A stretch of DNA of 64,000 nt from Brachypodium distachyon (GCF_000005505.3 NC_016131.3:46151355-46215354); one strand, 5' to 3'. Shown: positions 31,701-43,768, counted from the first letter of the stretch. Program-made: numbers and translations. The notes: generated by a model not told the origin, from the letters alone.

Positions 31701-34107
31701 GATGTGTCGAAGGAGACGAGTCAGGTTATAAAATGTTGTTGGTAATTAATCTTTGTGCTGGTCCCTGTGCATCCACCGTCCATCACATATAGGGGTATAT
31801 ATAGTTTGTTTTTGTCACAGCTTTACGGAATTTACTTATCTGCGATAATAGGAGTCAGGACGCATGAATCAAGATTGTCACCCTTACAGCTAATGTTTAT
31901 GAATTGCATTGCATGTGGTACATGAGGGTACTCGTACAATTTTTATTGTATGCACCACAATTACAACCACTAGGTGGGACTGGGTATAGGGTTTTTTTTT
32001 TTCCTTTCATAAAATATGTCTCTAGTGATTAGAGGTTCTACTTTTTATCTTTTTTTTCTTCGGAAAATGTGGTCGTTCTCCAGTCTCTGCATCAATCAAT
32101 CAAACAACCGTTCATTAATAAAAATATTAAAAGCGTAAGTCACAAGGTTACAACTGGATACACAAAAGGGATGAAAAGAACAAAACAAAAAAACATCCTT
32201 CCGGCCTAAGAAGGCGTGCATCCAAACCGGCTAAAAAACTGTCGTGTTATCATTTCAAAACGGTTGCATCTAGATTCCATAAACCCATATGTCTTCGTCC
32301 GAAGAAGTAGTGATCAAGTTCGGAACCAGTGGAACACCCGAATAACAACAACAAGAAATTAGACACCTTCCTGTTACGAAAAAACATATCATTATTGCAG
32401 TTTTAAATAGACTAACAAATCGCGCAAGCTCCTACAATGATAAACGATTTGAATTTTTTCAACTTTTCGCTGGGTAGAGATTTTCATCTGCTACGTTACA
32501 CACGTGCATGTACTCCTTAGTATAACCTTAATTAACTAGCACTGTAACGCTGAGCCTATTTCTACCAGTCTATGCATACTTCTAGAACAGACCCGGAGAT
32601 TGTAAACCTTCATGATCGCAAGTGTGGTGGCTCGCATGCGGCACGCAGCCATGCCCCGGAAACAGACAATGGATCTAAGCACTGGCCAATCAGAGGTCAG
32701 ACATGGGAGATCAGCTCTACTAGTAATAGTTTTCCCAATTAATTAAGATGCATGCATGCATCATGCGTTGCAATGGATCGATTGAGCTTCTCTGGAACCT
32801 TATTCGCCACCATCGTCGTCATTCGAGTTAGTATGATTTATGGGCATCACAATCATCCTCACATGGGCTTTCCAGATGCTGTCTTACTAATGATAGGAAA
32901 TCGTTTAAGAAACTAGCAACGATTCTAGCCAAATTAAGTTCATGTGCCGACCGGAGGTTGATCGACACGTGGAATGCCATGCCTTGTATTATGATCCTAC
33001 TTCCTACATATAGTCTTAATTTGCACGGTTCGTTTCTTAGAAATTCAAGAATTGTATGGTCATGGTCCTGCAAAAAAAGAAAAGGAATCCCTGAATTAAG
33101 ATCGTGCTCCTAACAACCATGAACAAACACATTACACATGTCTACTTAATCAAGATTTGCCCAAACAATTTGTCCACTTGGAGAGGAACCATTGTACTGC
33201 TTGATCAAGATTTGCACTGCATATCGATATGAATATGATGCTGTATGCCGACAACTTGCGTGGCTCGCGACCTAGTTTAAATTAGTATATCGGCCATGCA
33301 TATGGCCTGAGTTAGTAGCTTATCATCGTACTATCAAAAGGGCATCAGATCGAATTGCCATGTTTCCTCGATCGCAAGATCGTGATTTCTTGTTTCGTGG
33401 GGCCAACCAAATTCGCCATGCATGAAACGCGGATCACAATTTATTACAACTTGATAATCAAGCAATGGCCAACGATTTTGGCTATCGTGACTCGTGAGGG
33501 TGCAGGGAAAACAGCATACAGCATACTCAGTTTCAAACGGTGGTTCAGTTATTAGTCTTTTCCAGCGATATATATTCACGATTGAACATGTTAATTCACG
33601 GTGGTGTTTTGACGGTATTCCTTTCTTTTTAGACGTTGCATGGTGCCGTCTAAGAGCATCCATGGTCTTCACATGCAAAATATGTCTTTAAACTAGGATA
33701 CACGTATTATCTTCATTCTCATCACCAAGTGTTGTCGCGCATGAAGGAAATTACTGCCTCTGAGATAGGCCACACCGCCAAGAAAATAGTAGAAAGTATA
33801 GAGCTCACAGACTTTTGACAAGTGGTCTCGGGATCTGTTTCCTTGGAGTTGCCTCTAAAGGAAATAGAAATCTCTAAGCTTAGAGGTAGAAACAAAAACG
33901 ATGACGTGCTTAGAGCAACCTCTAAACCCCTTAGACACATTTATAGTGGTAGTTTTGGCGATGAGTGTGGATGCCCTCTGCAAAGAAAAAGGGCACCAGC
34001 GAGACTACATCAAAATAAATAGTACTCCTAAAATTCACTTTAGTTACTACTAAAATTCTTTTGGCGATGAGTAGCTCACTTTTCTCTCTTAAACTCACTT
34101 TAGTTAC
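31701..34107 (+). other. Intergenic spacer with a possible LINE 3' end
   Basis: At about 32050-32200 the minus strand resembles LINE 3' ends of grasses (TTTTTATTAATGAACGG, GATGCAGAGACTGG), weakly. At 33650-33973 GAGCATCCATGG and GTGGATGCCCTC form a possible MITE pair. No gene was recognised. Confidence 0.4.
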
Positions 34108-34109
34108 TA

Positions 34110-34220
34110 CTGCCTTCGTTTCATAATTCTTGTCGAAATCTTACATTATCTAGACACTTTTTAGGAATAGATACATCCATTTTTGGCAAATTTTAGATAA
34201 GAATTATGAAATGGAGGGAG
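34110..34220. mobile_element. Stowaway MITE (111 bp) with TA duplication
   Basis: The left end CTGCCTTCGTTTCATAATTC and the right end GAATTATGAAATGGAGGGAG are inverted repeats of the CTCCCTCCGTTTCATAATTC type. TA lies on both sides (34108-34109, 34221-34222). The flanking sequence also occurs just upstream without the insert (TTAGTTACTACTAAAATTCT at about 34042). Confidence 0.88.
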
Positions 34221-34222
34221 TA

Positions 34223-36026
34223 CTAAAATTCTTTTGAACTTGTATCTCCTGGGCTAGAAAATTTACTAGCAAAAAAGATGGCAATTAGATTCCCTCCTAC
34301 ATCAAACTTCTTCGTGTCTTGTCAGCAACCACATGTGTTAGATAGCGACATGCTTTCAATTATCTTTTTTCTCCCGGGAACTATTATGTTGCAGATAACT
34401 TGATGCGATATCATGCTCATGATCTAGCCGTCACATGGGTGGCCGGGTTACATACACGCGCGCTGCTCATCGATCGTTCACCTCCCCCATCAAAGAAGTA
34501 TCATCATCATCAAGCATGACATGTTCAAAACCCCAAAATAAAACGGAGAACCAACCCGTCACAATCCACAGTCAAATAAGATGACCACTGTCTCCGGTCC
34601 GGCCCAATGTCTCCCATCCACCATCAGATCATTGATGGAGTAAGTATATCGGCAGGTGGAAAACCCTCCTCCTGGAGCTGCATGCGGCTGCCGCACAGCC
34701 GGAGCGATCGACCTTTGCGTGTAGCCACGAGGGATCGGGGCCCCCGATATATCGATGTATCAGGCCAAAGATCTCGGCGTGTACTACCCGGGATCTTTCC
34801 TCGTCTGGACCCAAATCCTCGCTCGATTAACCTGTGACCTGACCCGGCTGATCCTCGTATCCCGCCGCAGGCGTCGTAGTAGGGGCCTGAGCGCCGCCGT
34901 GCGACCACGTACCACCCCACGCAGAAAACAAAGAAATCTCCCCGCATTTCACTTTCACTTCGCTGTGGCGGATGGCCGGGTACGCCGGATCACGTACCGA
35001 TTCGCCCGGCCGGCCGGCTGGAATCCTATGTACCCTCCGTGATCGACTGCCCTGCTTGGCGCGGTTTGTACTGTAGTACGGTGCGTCAGCACGTCCTTTG
35101 GGGCGTGACGAAACTCCCGGTTCAACAGTGGTGGGAACAAACGAAAGTATGCGTGGCAGCACTGCACATCGTGTTGGCCGGTCGGTCGGTCTGGAGTAAA
35201 TATATGCTGTGTGGTACTGCGACGGTGTAGATCGATATATATGGAATAGATTCATAGATATATGGATGTGTGCTGTGGTACTGTGCGGCATTTCGTCAGG
35301 CTTGGCGCGCGTATATGCTTAAATGGTTTTTGGTACTGATTTTGCTTCTCTTGCTTTGGCATGTGCTAGCTGCCATGTGGCCGTGGGCTTGTCTGGGTAG
35401 AAGGTACTACCTATGAGTAAATAGAAACCTAGGGCGGGCGTATCAGGTTTCAGGGTACCCCCTTCCGCTGCATTTGGCATACCAACATGTAAATACTAAA
35501 TTAAGTTGAGACACTATTAAGAGTAGTACTGGTACATATTTACATGTTGGCTCTGGTTTTCGGACAGGTCTACTGCACAAGGTTCGCATCCTATTCCACC
35601 TTATCAAGTGACAGCATGCATGACTAAGAAAAGTCACTGTTGGAAGATTGGAACGCACATGGGATCAGCAGTAAAGTTGCCATGCCATAAACCTGCAAAG
35701 CAAGAACAAGCGCCCATGCCTAGCTTCCATGACATGACACCACTCTCGATCGATATATATCCTCTGAAACCACCACCCCCCTGACTGCTGATCCTCATCA
35801 GATCGCCATCATAGATACCCCCAGCCGCAGCAGCAGCAGGAGGCAGTCAGTCAGGCCGGGTCACCCGTTTGGATTGTTTGTCCAAACCAGCATCATTAAA
35901 CTCGCCGGCCCCTGCTGATCTTCTTCCGGTAGATCGACCGATGGCCCTGCGATCTCCCAAACGTGTCCGTGGCTCCACGCGCGCACGCAGCCGGGCCACT
36001 TTGTATTGTTATCGGGCGAAAGGAGA
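34223..36026 (+). other. Intergenic spacer, no gene recognised
   Basis: Some GC-rich stretches (34640-35060) give multi-frame ORFs without domains or consistent splice sites. Nothing further can be supported. Confidence 0.5.
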
Positions 36027-36730
36027 AAAGGTCTATTTTAAACCTCAATTTCGAAGACAAAATCTGAATCGGATCTTATCCTTCTAATCCTTAAATTTTG
36101 AACCCTGACCTTACTGATCTCGGTTAATTAAAATCCTTAATCCCAGCAATCTTGTTTGGTTGACCGTTTTCACTAACATGGTTCTGAGATTGACGAGTAG
36201 ATTTACAAATTCTCGTGATTTGCGTCTATGTCACTACTACATAATAGATCATTACTAACGGGCGTAAAATGACATCAGTAGCGGGCAGGTCACCCGTTAC
36301 TGATGGGGCGCCTCATCAGTAGCGGCCACACCACACACCCGACACTGATGGGGATTAGGAAATAAAAAAAATCACAAAAAAAAATCGCCGGCTTATCAAA
36401 GCTCCGCTGCCGCGGCTCCGGACCCCACGTGCGACGCTGCTCCTCCAGGTGCCGGCAGTCCACCAAACGGAATTTCTAGGAATAAATGCCTTAATTAATC
36501 AGGATTTGTAAGGTTAGTCGAAATCCAAGGATTAAGAGGTTAGGACTCAATTCAAACTTTGCCTAAAACATCAGGGTTAGAAATCCCGACCGTGTTCATC
36601 ATTTTCCTAACGTGCCAAACAGCTTTAAGGTCATAATTGACCGAGATTAACAAGTTCAGGGTCCCGATTTGAGGGATTAAGAAGTTAGGATTCATCGATT
36701 CATCTCGGACGCTCTCTACAAGTAGAGAGT
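36027..36730. mobile_element. Fold-back type element interrupted by a CACTA terminus
   Basis: The left arm (about 36070-36200: TAATCCTTAAATTTTGAACC, CTGATCTCGGTTAATTA) and the minus-strand reading of the right arm (about 36725-36570: TTAATCCCTCAAATCGGGAC, TTAATCTCGGTCAATTA) are diverged inverted copies. The centre contains the CACTA-like end listed separately. Confidence 0.55.
36232..36350 (+). mobile_element. CACTA (En/Spm) transposon end, truncated
   Basis: Starts CACTACTACATAATAG and carries subterminal copies of (C/A)GGGC(G/A)..ACCCGTTACTGATG and its inverted form CATCAGTAGCGG, the layout of grass CACTA ends. No matching opposite end (TAGTG) was found nearby. Confidence 0.6.
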
Positions 36731-38150
36731 TGAAAACGGACTTTTTTCTTTGTATACCTGCCACACGTAAGTCCAAGCCGCCAAGGGACGAGCCGAAGAT
36801 GGTGCCCCGGATACGGTGCATGCATGCACCGTATGCCTCATCAGCCGCGGCAGAAGCTAAAACCTAAAAAAATGTGCTAGCCTTCTATCTCTGCGCCTGC
36901 GCTTCCCAAGGGACATGCAACTAACAGGGCCTGCTCGTCCCAAGGTGACCAAGGCAGTATTATGCAATCTGTAAGTTGTGCTCGATCGATGTAGCAGCCC
37001 AATGAGTAACTGCTTTCCTATATATGTGACTAGCTAGGATGATGCATGTGTGACTGGCTATGGACCAGTCGATGTTTTAGCAGATGTGTCGTGGCCATGT
37101 GGTGTAGAGGGGACAATGAAATATGATAATGGAGCGCGTTCGACTTCGATCCATCGATCGATCGATAGGCAATTGAACGGAGGAAAATTGGTACTTTCGA
37201 CAATAATTTAGAATTGAAGAGATTACTGGAGCACGTACATAAGTGTGTGCAGTTGCAGGGTATGTGCCATGATGGCGCATCTGGGGGCTAATTCGTGGCC
37301 TTTGCAGGGAATCCGAAGCTCTGAACTTATCATATCACTACTATTTAAAATTTGTCTGCTTACCTGCCATATGGCTGATCTAACATGGATTGGACTGCAT
37401 GGACGCAAACGCTAGTTAATTAGGGCTACTAAACTACCCGGCCTATAAACCCTCGTAATTTACTTGTTTTGTCAATGGATATGTATTAGGTAGATGTACT
37501 TTTATTGGGGGGGGAGGGGGGCAATGTGATGTCTGGGATCTGGTCAATCGGGCTGTTAGATAGTCTACGCAAATATTGTTGACACCCGTTCCTTCTCTTG
37601 TCTTTTTTATTAGAAACTTCGACACTTGTCCTGACCTCCGTGCATGCTTGTCCTCTGTCTGACCTGGAAGGTACTCCCTCTTCTCAGAATTATGTATCTT
37701 GATAGTATGTGTACGAGTCCTCTCTCTTTCCCTCTCTATGTATATATTTTACTTTATTGATATATTTAAAAAAATCAACCGCTTATAATCATGAAATTAA
37801 AATTGTCTACACATATCTTCATGTATATATAGCATAAACTCTGAATATCATTGTATTGCTGTAAAAAAATATGTACTTTGTGTATGAAAGATGGAAGCGC
37901 GAAGTCTAAAAGTCGGCCACACCATAAAAATTATGACATTCCAAAATACCTAAATGTCACATCTTTTCAGAGCACGATGGTAACAGGTAAAAAAAATAGC
38001 TGCTTACTACCACTCAATTCGGCTACTCCGTATTACTTACACCCTCGGATTCATAATAATAAGTGTATGGATCGACACCCAAGCCCTGTTGGGCCCAAGG
38101 GACACACACACACACTTGAAGCATCGCAAGCAACAGGGGGACCCACTTAA
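36731..38150 (+). other. Intergenic spacer upstream of the ERF gene
   Basis: AT-rich, with short runs such as GATCGATCGATCGAT (37150) and a G-run (37507). No gene recognised. Part of it may be the distal promoter of the ERF gene. Confidence 0.5.
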
Positions 38151-38193
38151 CAAGCCGTTGATAGACGCCGCGAACTGAAGCTCGTTCCTTGTT

Positions 38194-38203
38194 CTATTTA
38201 TAG
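38194..38203 (+). promoter_or_regulatory. TATA box of the ERF gene
   Basis: CTATTTATAG lies 156 bp upstream of the ATG; a start of transcription about 30 bp downstream would leave a 5' UTR of about 120 bp. Confidence 0.6.
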
Positions 38204-38349
38204 TGCTCCGGAAGCTCACACCATCACACTGATCAGTTGGCACCCTCCCTCTCCTTCCTCTAAGCTCTGACACGCAAGCACAGCAGAAGCAGCTGGTCTC
38301 ACCGCTCGAGCAAAGCAAAGCAAGAGCTCGCTCGGCCGGTCGGTTTCCA

Positions 38350-38930
38350 ATGGCGCGGCCACAGCAGCGGTTCCGCGGCGTGCGCCAGCGCCACTGGGGC
38401 TCCTGGGTCTCCGAGATCCGCCACCCACACCTGTGCGTAATTAATCGGGCGAAAAAGCCTTTGCGATTCCATTGCTCGGACTCAAATTTCTCTTTGGCGT
38501 ACGTGGGTCTCTCTGACGGGCCAATGGCGGTTAATTTCCTTTGATTTGCAGAAAGACGAGGATCTGGCTGGGCACCTTCGAGACGGCGGAGGACGCGGCG
38601 CGCGCGTACGACGAGGCCGCGCGCATCATGTGCGGCCCGCGCGTGCGCACCAACTTCTCCAGCACCGGCGCCGGCGCCGGCGACCCGCCGCCATCGTCGT
38701 CGTTCCTCTCGCCGGCGCTCGTCGCCAAGCTCCACCGCTTCAACATGGCGTCCTCGACCTCGCAGGCCGCCTCCGCCGCCGCGCAGCGGGATCACAAACA
38801 GGACGGCTCTTCCACGGGGACGTCCGCGGCGGCGGCGGGGTGGAGCGGGGGGTTCCTGGAGGAGCAGTACGTGGAGCAGATGATCGAGGAGCTGCTGGAC
38901 TCCAATTTCTCCATGGAGATCTCCTACTAG
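38350..38930 (+). CDS. AP2/ERF transcription factor, SHINE/WAX INDUCER clade
   Basis: Exon 1 is 38350-38432 and exon 2 is 38552-38930; the intron (GTGCGT...TTTGCAG) splits the Leu in HPHL-KTRIW, giving 153 aa. A nuclear DNA-binding activator: SHINE proteins bind GCC-box/DRE-type sites and switch on cuticular wax and cutin genes. The AP2 domain starts almost at the N-terminus ([20 protein letters not shown], then [27 protein letters not shown]). The C-terminus [20 protein letters not shown] is the SHINE-clade end motif, and [12 protein letters not shown] recalls the middle motif. It is shorter than Arabidopsis SHN1 (about 200 aa), mainly between the middle and C-terminal motifs. A Gly/Pro/Ser low-complexity linker follows the AP2 domain. 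Frames, splice sites and stop are intact. Clade assignment is firm; the exact ortholog is not. Confidence 0.95.
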
Positions 38931-39474
38931 ACTGCCGCGCTAGCTGCGCATCTTCTGCTTCCTTTCTCTGCCTTCCTTGTCGTGTTTCCAGTCTCTTGCT
39001 TTTCTTTCTCTCCGTGTTCCTTTTTTAGTCAGTGAGCCATGTTAGGAAGAAGAAGAACTCGAGGTTAGTTCGGCCATCCGACCCGAGTTCTCGCAACAGC
39101 CTGTGTGCATACTCTAGTCCTGTCAGGGCGCACAGCAAATTTCATTCATTCTTGCCTTGTCCTCTGTTTTGATTTTTCGTGTTATGCTCTGTTTTTCTTT
39201 TCTTTTTTTTTGACCACCGTGGTAGGCTCTGTTGACATTTCTTCAGAGAGAGTTTTCGTCCCGTGTGTTGCCTCCTGATCAAAATGGTTGGGTACACCGT
39301 GGTGCTGCGGTTTCCCTCGCCAGAACCGTCCGATCGTCTGTACTGTACTACTGTTAGTGCAGAAGAAGTTGATTAATATTTGCTCCTATGCAACAATATA
39401 TTTACCTCTTAGTTATTGGGAGGTCTTTTTTTTTTGCGAGGATGTCTTTTTTACAGCAAGTTTTTTTTCTTTGC
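38931..39474 (+). other. 3' UTR and downstream spacer of the ERF gene
   Basis: T-rich sequence without coding character. No perfect AATAAA was seen close to the stop, so the polyadenylation site is undetermined. Confidence 0.5.
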
Positions 39475-40367
39475 GAGTCGCTCTAACTTAGACATGCCAG
39501 AAAGTATGAAAGCAACATTAATACACATATCACATTGATACGCATATCGCACAATGGGGGTGCTATGGGTACGATAAAAGACTTATGATTTCTTTACGGA
39601 GGTGCCTAACAAAACTTCCACCACTACATTTTGGCTCGGGCCTAAACAAATTCAACAAATCACCGCACAGTACCCTTTTTCATAGCATATGGCTCAAGGC
39701 ACATGATTTTTGTCTTAACTCACTTTTTAAAAGTTAAACCAAATTTATAGGAAAAAATATCGATATCTATAATACCATATACATTACAAATATATAATTC
39801 ATGGTTCATCTATTGTATTGGTTTGACGTTGTAGAAGTTGATTATTTTTACTATAAAATTGGACCTATAATGTTTATTTATTTATAACAAAACCATAGCC
39901 TTGTAAAGGGGGTAGTATCACTTAGTTTTGCTTGCCGAAGCTTCTAGCTAAGGTACAAAGGGTTGTTCCCGTAGAATGTTAAACTTGCCTGACATCAATC
40001 ATTTAGGGGTTTTTTTAACACTTAGTTACCAATACAACAATGGTGTATTATTACTCTCAGTAAAATCATCAAAGCATACTGAAGGGGATCTAGTTTTGGA
40101 ATCATTGCCATGAGGAACTTCCTGGCACACGTCACACACAACAAGGGGAATGGGCTTTGCCGCACGGCTCGAGCATAGCACTATCCTTGAGATAAAATAA
40201 ATTTGGAACTAACAGTGTGTTTTTCTGTACTGTCATGCTAACCGCTAACCGGCACGACGAAATAGGAGCAATACCCCTCCGTTTTCAAATTAGTCGTATA
40301 TGCGGGCCTTTCAAGTTTTCTCAACGTAGTTGTACATTTAGATTAGCACAAAGCCTATTAATCATTA
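39475..40367 (+). repeat. Dispersed ~0.9-kb repeat, copy 1
   Basis: Starts AGTCGCTCTAACTTAGACAT and ends CTATTAATCATTA. It aligns along its length with 49644-50573 in the same orientation (shared blocks include GGTACAAAGGGTTGTTCCCG and CTAACCGGCACGACGAAATA). No ORF or terminal structure identifies the family. The two copies bracket the WD40 locus. Confidence 0.85.
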
Positions 40368-40952
40368 GGGCAGAGCTATTTGGCGGTCGTCCGCCTCGGG
40401 CGGTTGATTTCCGACCAGGTGAATCCGACGACCCGTCGTCCGGCCCTGGACCAACTGGCTGTCTACCGCCACCCACGGCCAGCGCGGGCGCTGCCCCGCC
40501 CTGCCCCAGCCACCACCACCGCCGGTCGACCACCAGCCTCGGCCATCCCTCTATGCCCGAAAACCGGTGATCTTCTCCGGCACCGGTCAGCACCCCCACC
40601 CCCCAACCCTAAGTGGAGTTCGTGAGGGACTGCTTCCTCTCCAGCATCACCTTCTCGCCTCCGCCGTCGCTGCTGCGGCTCGATCTATGCCTCGCCGTCG
40701 CCGTCGCGGTCACGACGACGTCGTTGCTGGCTCGGACCCTACTCTCCCTCGCCGCCTCTGGTGCGGCCCGTCGCGGCATCGCCGCCTGCATGGCTCCCTC
40801 GGGCTGAACAGGCATCGGGAAGACGAAGAAGTATCGAGGGAGATGAAGAGAGAGGTGGGGATGGATAAGGAAGGGGTGGGGCCCACGTTTGCAAGCATGG
40901 AAACTAACCCCGCAAGTAGAAAGCGACGGTTTGGTGCTAAAGAGGGATCTCG
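40368..40952. mobile_element. GC-rich 585-bp insert bordered by a 9-bp duplication
   Basis: TAATCATTA occurs at 40359-40367 and again at 40953-40961; the related copy near 50565 has a single TAATCATTA and no insert. Inside, the sequence is Pro/Arg-coding-like on both strands (for example plus 40567-40962) with no domain. A 9-bp duplication suggests a MULE-type insertion carrying a gene fragment, but I see no terminal inverted repeats. Confidence 0.35.
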
Positions 40953-40961
40953 TAATCATTA

Positions 40962-41204
40962 GGGCATCTTCAACAATGGGTACTACAATGGTACCAAGAA
41001 AATATTAGCCAATGTAGAGAAGGGATGAGTATCACAAGCAAATAGTGGTTACTTGTACATGTAACCACTCCTACATGGGTACCAAGAAAATAAAAAATAT
41101 GACATGTGGGAAATTAGTACCATAAGAGAAAGATATGCGACAATAAAAAACGTATTAAAAAAAGAAGAGAAAAAAATTAGTATCAACCACCATTGAAGAT
41201 GCCC
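40962..41204. mobile_element. Tourist-like MITE (243 bp), TTA duplication
   Basis: Left end GGGCATCTTCAACAATGG; right end read inward GGGCATCTTCAATGG. TTA flanks it at 40959-40961 and 41205-41207, the target of PIF/Harbinger elements. Confidence 0.85.
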
Positions 41205-41207
41205 TTA

Positions 41208-43321
41208 GAGAAACTCCAGCCGTTCCCCCCATATGGCCGAAAAAATTTGGGGGCCGACCATGTCCCAGCCGGGCCCTCGATAGTAAATTGGGGCACATTT
41301 TAAAATTCATCGAAATTTATTCATATTGGCGACATTTCATAAAGCCCGGCAACATTTCGTTGAAATTTGCGATAATTTACAAAATTAAAAAAACGAAATC
41401 AAACCCTAGCCGTAGCCAAGTCGTCCAGCCAGGAGGCACCGCTGCCCAAGTTGCTGCCGGAGTCGAAGCCGCTGTTGTCGTCGTCGTCGTCGTTGAGGAT
41501 GATTACACCCAGCTCCTGCTTCACTGGCGTCGCCTTCTTCGCCGCGTCATAGTCTAGCCCCGCCTGGACTTCGGCGTCGGAGGCCATGTAGCCGAGGAGG
41601 CGCTGCCGCTCCGCCTCCTCTTCGCTGGCGCGCGAGACGGCGGCCTGCTCGGAGTCCGGCGCCGGCGTCCATTCCGGCTCCAGCTTCGGCCATACGAGGC
41701 GGAGGTGGCCGCGCTCAGGAGGCGGAGGTGGCGGAAGAAGTGCTCCGCAATCCTCTCGTGCCGGCGTGCTCCCGTCGGCGGTGGCGGCACGGGCCTGCCG
41801 CCAAGGTTGAGCACCCGGCCGTGGGGAATGCGGCAGTCCGGCACCGGTGCGGGGTAGCCGGCCCGCGCCAACGCCTCGGCCTCATCGAGGCGGATCTAGT
41901 GGCGATCTTGCTAGTTGCCAGCTATGGCGAGGTGGCGAGGAGGAGATGGGGTAGAGAGGAGGACGGCGAGGGAGGAGAAGGGCGAATGGCGAGCTTCTGG
42001 GCCGGCGCTGCCTTTTATGGGCACCGAAGTTAACCCACCGGGGGTATGAACACGGCGAGAAATGGGCGTTGGGAATGCGCGGAAACGCGCCGCGTGGAAG
42101 CCGACGGGATTGGACCGCCATTACTCGCCTGGGAAGCGGAGACGAAGCCGGTGGGCGATTAATGCCGAAGCCGGTGAGGGCGATAAATGACGCTGACAAG
42201 GCGGGCCCGCAGCAATAAAACGCTTCACCGGCGCCCCGCTGCCCCCCCCCCCCCCCCGTGGGTTGGGTTCGGGCTGGGAGCGACGGTTAACTTTTTGGGC
42301 CGCGCCGGCTAAAAAACCAAATTGGGGAGGTCAGCTGGATCGGATTTTAGGCGCCGGTGCCCCACGAGCCCATTTAGGGGGCCTTTAGGGGCGCCGTGAT
42401 GAGGATATCCCAGCCATCGACGCTACACCAACAACCAATGGACCTATCACACGAAGTCGCGCCAAACTGATAAGCGATCAGGTGAAAGCTAACTTAAGTT
42501 TATCTCACAACTTTAGTGATATGGCTATTCTTTCATCTCCATTGTTGTTGATTGAACTGAGACACACTACTGAGGAAATCCATCAACCTATGAGCTCTTG
42601 AAGAAACAAGTTAGAGGTGTTTCCAATGCACTCAACATTTTCCTCTGCGTTTCGACTGTGCTACCACCCACCTCGAGAAGAGACGTGACAAGAGGGGTAT
42701 ACCAACAGAAGCTAAATCAAATTTGCTTTCCAACCCAACACTCACATCATTTGGAGTTGTGTGTCTATGCCCAGTTTGGCGAGTGGTGTTTAGGCTGTCA
42801 AATGTTGCGGGAGATTTCGAGAAGCTCCTCAATAACTCTCCAATTTGACTTCGTATCCCCCAAGAAAGCCAGCCATATTTTGAGTCATGTTCACACCTAA
42901 GTAAGAGGGTTGTCCGTTAGTATAAAACCCCATCTCTTCCATCCTTAGAGGGGCCTTTTGTCAAACCATTTAGCCATAAACTTATGCAGCAAGATTGCTG
43001 AGAGATCCTTACTACCTTTGCTCTTGTGAGTTCATCCAGATTCGCGAGAAGGAGCCTCTGGTTCCTCCTAATTCGTGCTCTACGGTTCCGGCCGTTTTGT
43101 GTGGGTTAGTCCCGGTTTGTGGTTCTGCAATTGTTCAGACAGCGGGTCGGAGGTCTTGCACGTACGGGTCGCATCCAACCTTGGCAGGTTAAAACTAGTT
43201 ACCACAGCTGCTTGCAGCAAGTTATCCCCTTCCGATTCGATCCTACGACGTGAAGATCGGACCGCCCTCGGGCATCAACTCTTTCAAACGGGTTTGCCTG
43301 TCACGCCGGCTGAAGATGCTC
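41208..43321 (-). mobile_element. PIF/Harbinger-like element with minus-strand ORF remains, split by a solo LTR
   Basis: Left end GAGAAACTCCAGCCGTTCCC; right end read inward GAGCATCTTCAGCCGGCGCC: imperfect terminal repeats. TTA lies at 41205-41207 and 43322-43324. On the minus strand, 41587-41399 reads MASDAEVQAGLDYDAAKKAT...VIILNDDDDD, and an overlapping frame upstream (to about 41871) has GRVLNLGGRPVPPPPTGARR, so a broken gene is present whose function I do not know. Without the solo LTR the element is about 1.2 kb. Confidence 0.6.
42397..43303 (+). repeat. Solo LTR (907 bp) of a CRM-related Ty3 element
   Basis: Starts TGATGAGGATATCCCAG, ends TTTGCCTGTCA, with 5-bp TSD CGCCG before (42392-42396) and after (43304-43308). 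Its first part encodes DEDIPAIDATPTTNGPITRS, matching the integrase tail that overlaps the LTR of the element at 20799-28908. Only one LTR and no internal part: a product of LTR-LTR recombination. It interrupts the PIF-like element just inside its right end. Confidence 0.9.
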
Positions 43322-43326
43322 TTATA

Positions 43327-43545
43327 GGGGTTGTTTGGTTTGAGCCCAAAGTAACCCTACCAAAAATTTGACTAGCCAAATAATTGGGGATGGTTTTGCT
43401 AGCCCATGAGTTGGCCAACTTTGACAAAAAAATTAAACTAAAATTGGATATGAAACATTGGTTAGCCAAATATTTGGTCACCGTCCAAACAAACACCAAA
43501 TTTTGATCAATGAACATATGTTTTGGAATCAACCAAACACACCCC
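43327..43545. mobile_element. MITE with GGGGTTGTTTGGTT ends
   Basis: Left end GGGGTTGTTTGGTTTGAGCC; right end read inward GGGGTGTGTTTGGTTGATTC. AT-rich interior with GGCCAACTTTGACAAAA. A diverged relative lies at about 62190-62345. TSD unclear (ATA/GTA). Confidence 0.65.
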
Positions 43546-43765
43546 GTACTCCCCATTTCTATTTTTGGCGTTTGGATCGATTGGTCGGTGTGAGCGAGCG
43601 GCCCGGGTGGGAAATTGACCCCGAAAACAGTTCGGCTCGCTCAGCAAAATCGGAGGAATCACGCGGCCCGCGCTCGCGTCCGGCTCTCTCCTGGCCCATA
43701 ATATACAAATGCTGTCCCCATTCCCCACCCGCGCCGCTCTCTCCTCTCGAACCAAGCCATGGCGC

Positions 43766-43768
<3 letters not shown>

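Noticed and set aside
36232..36350. Complete CACTA MITE
   Set aside because: No opposite end with TAGTG and no 3-bp target duplication was found.
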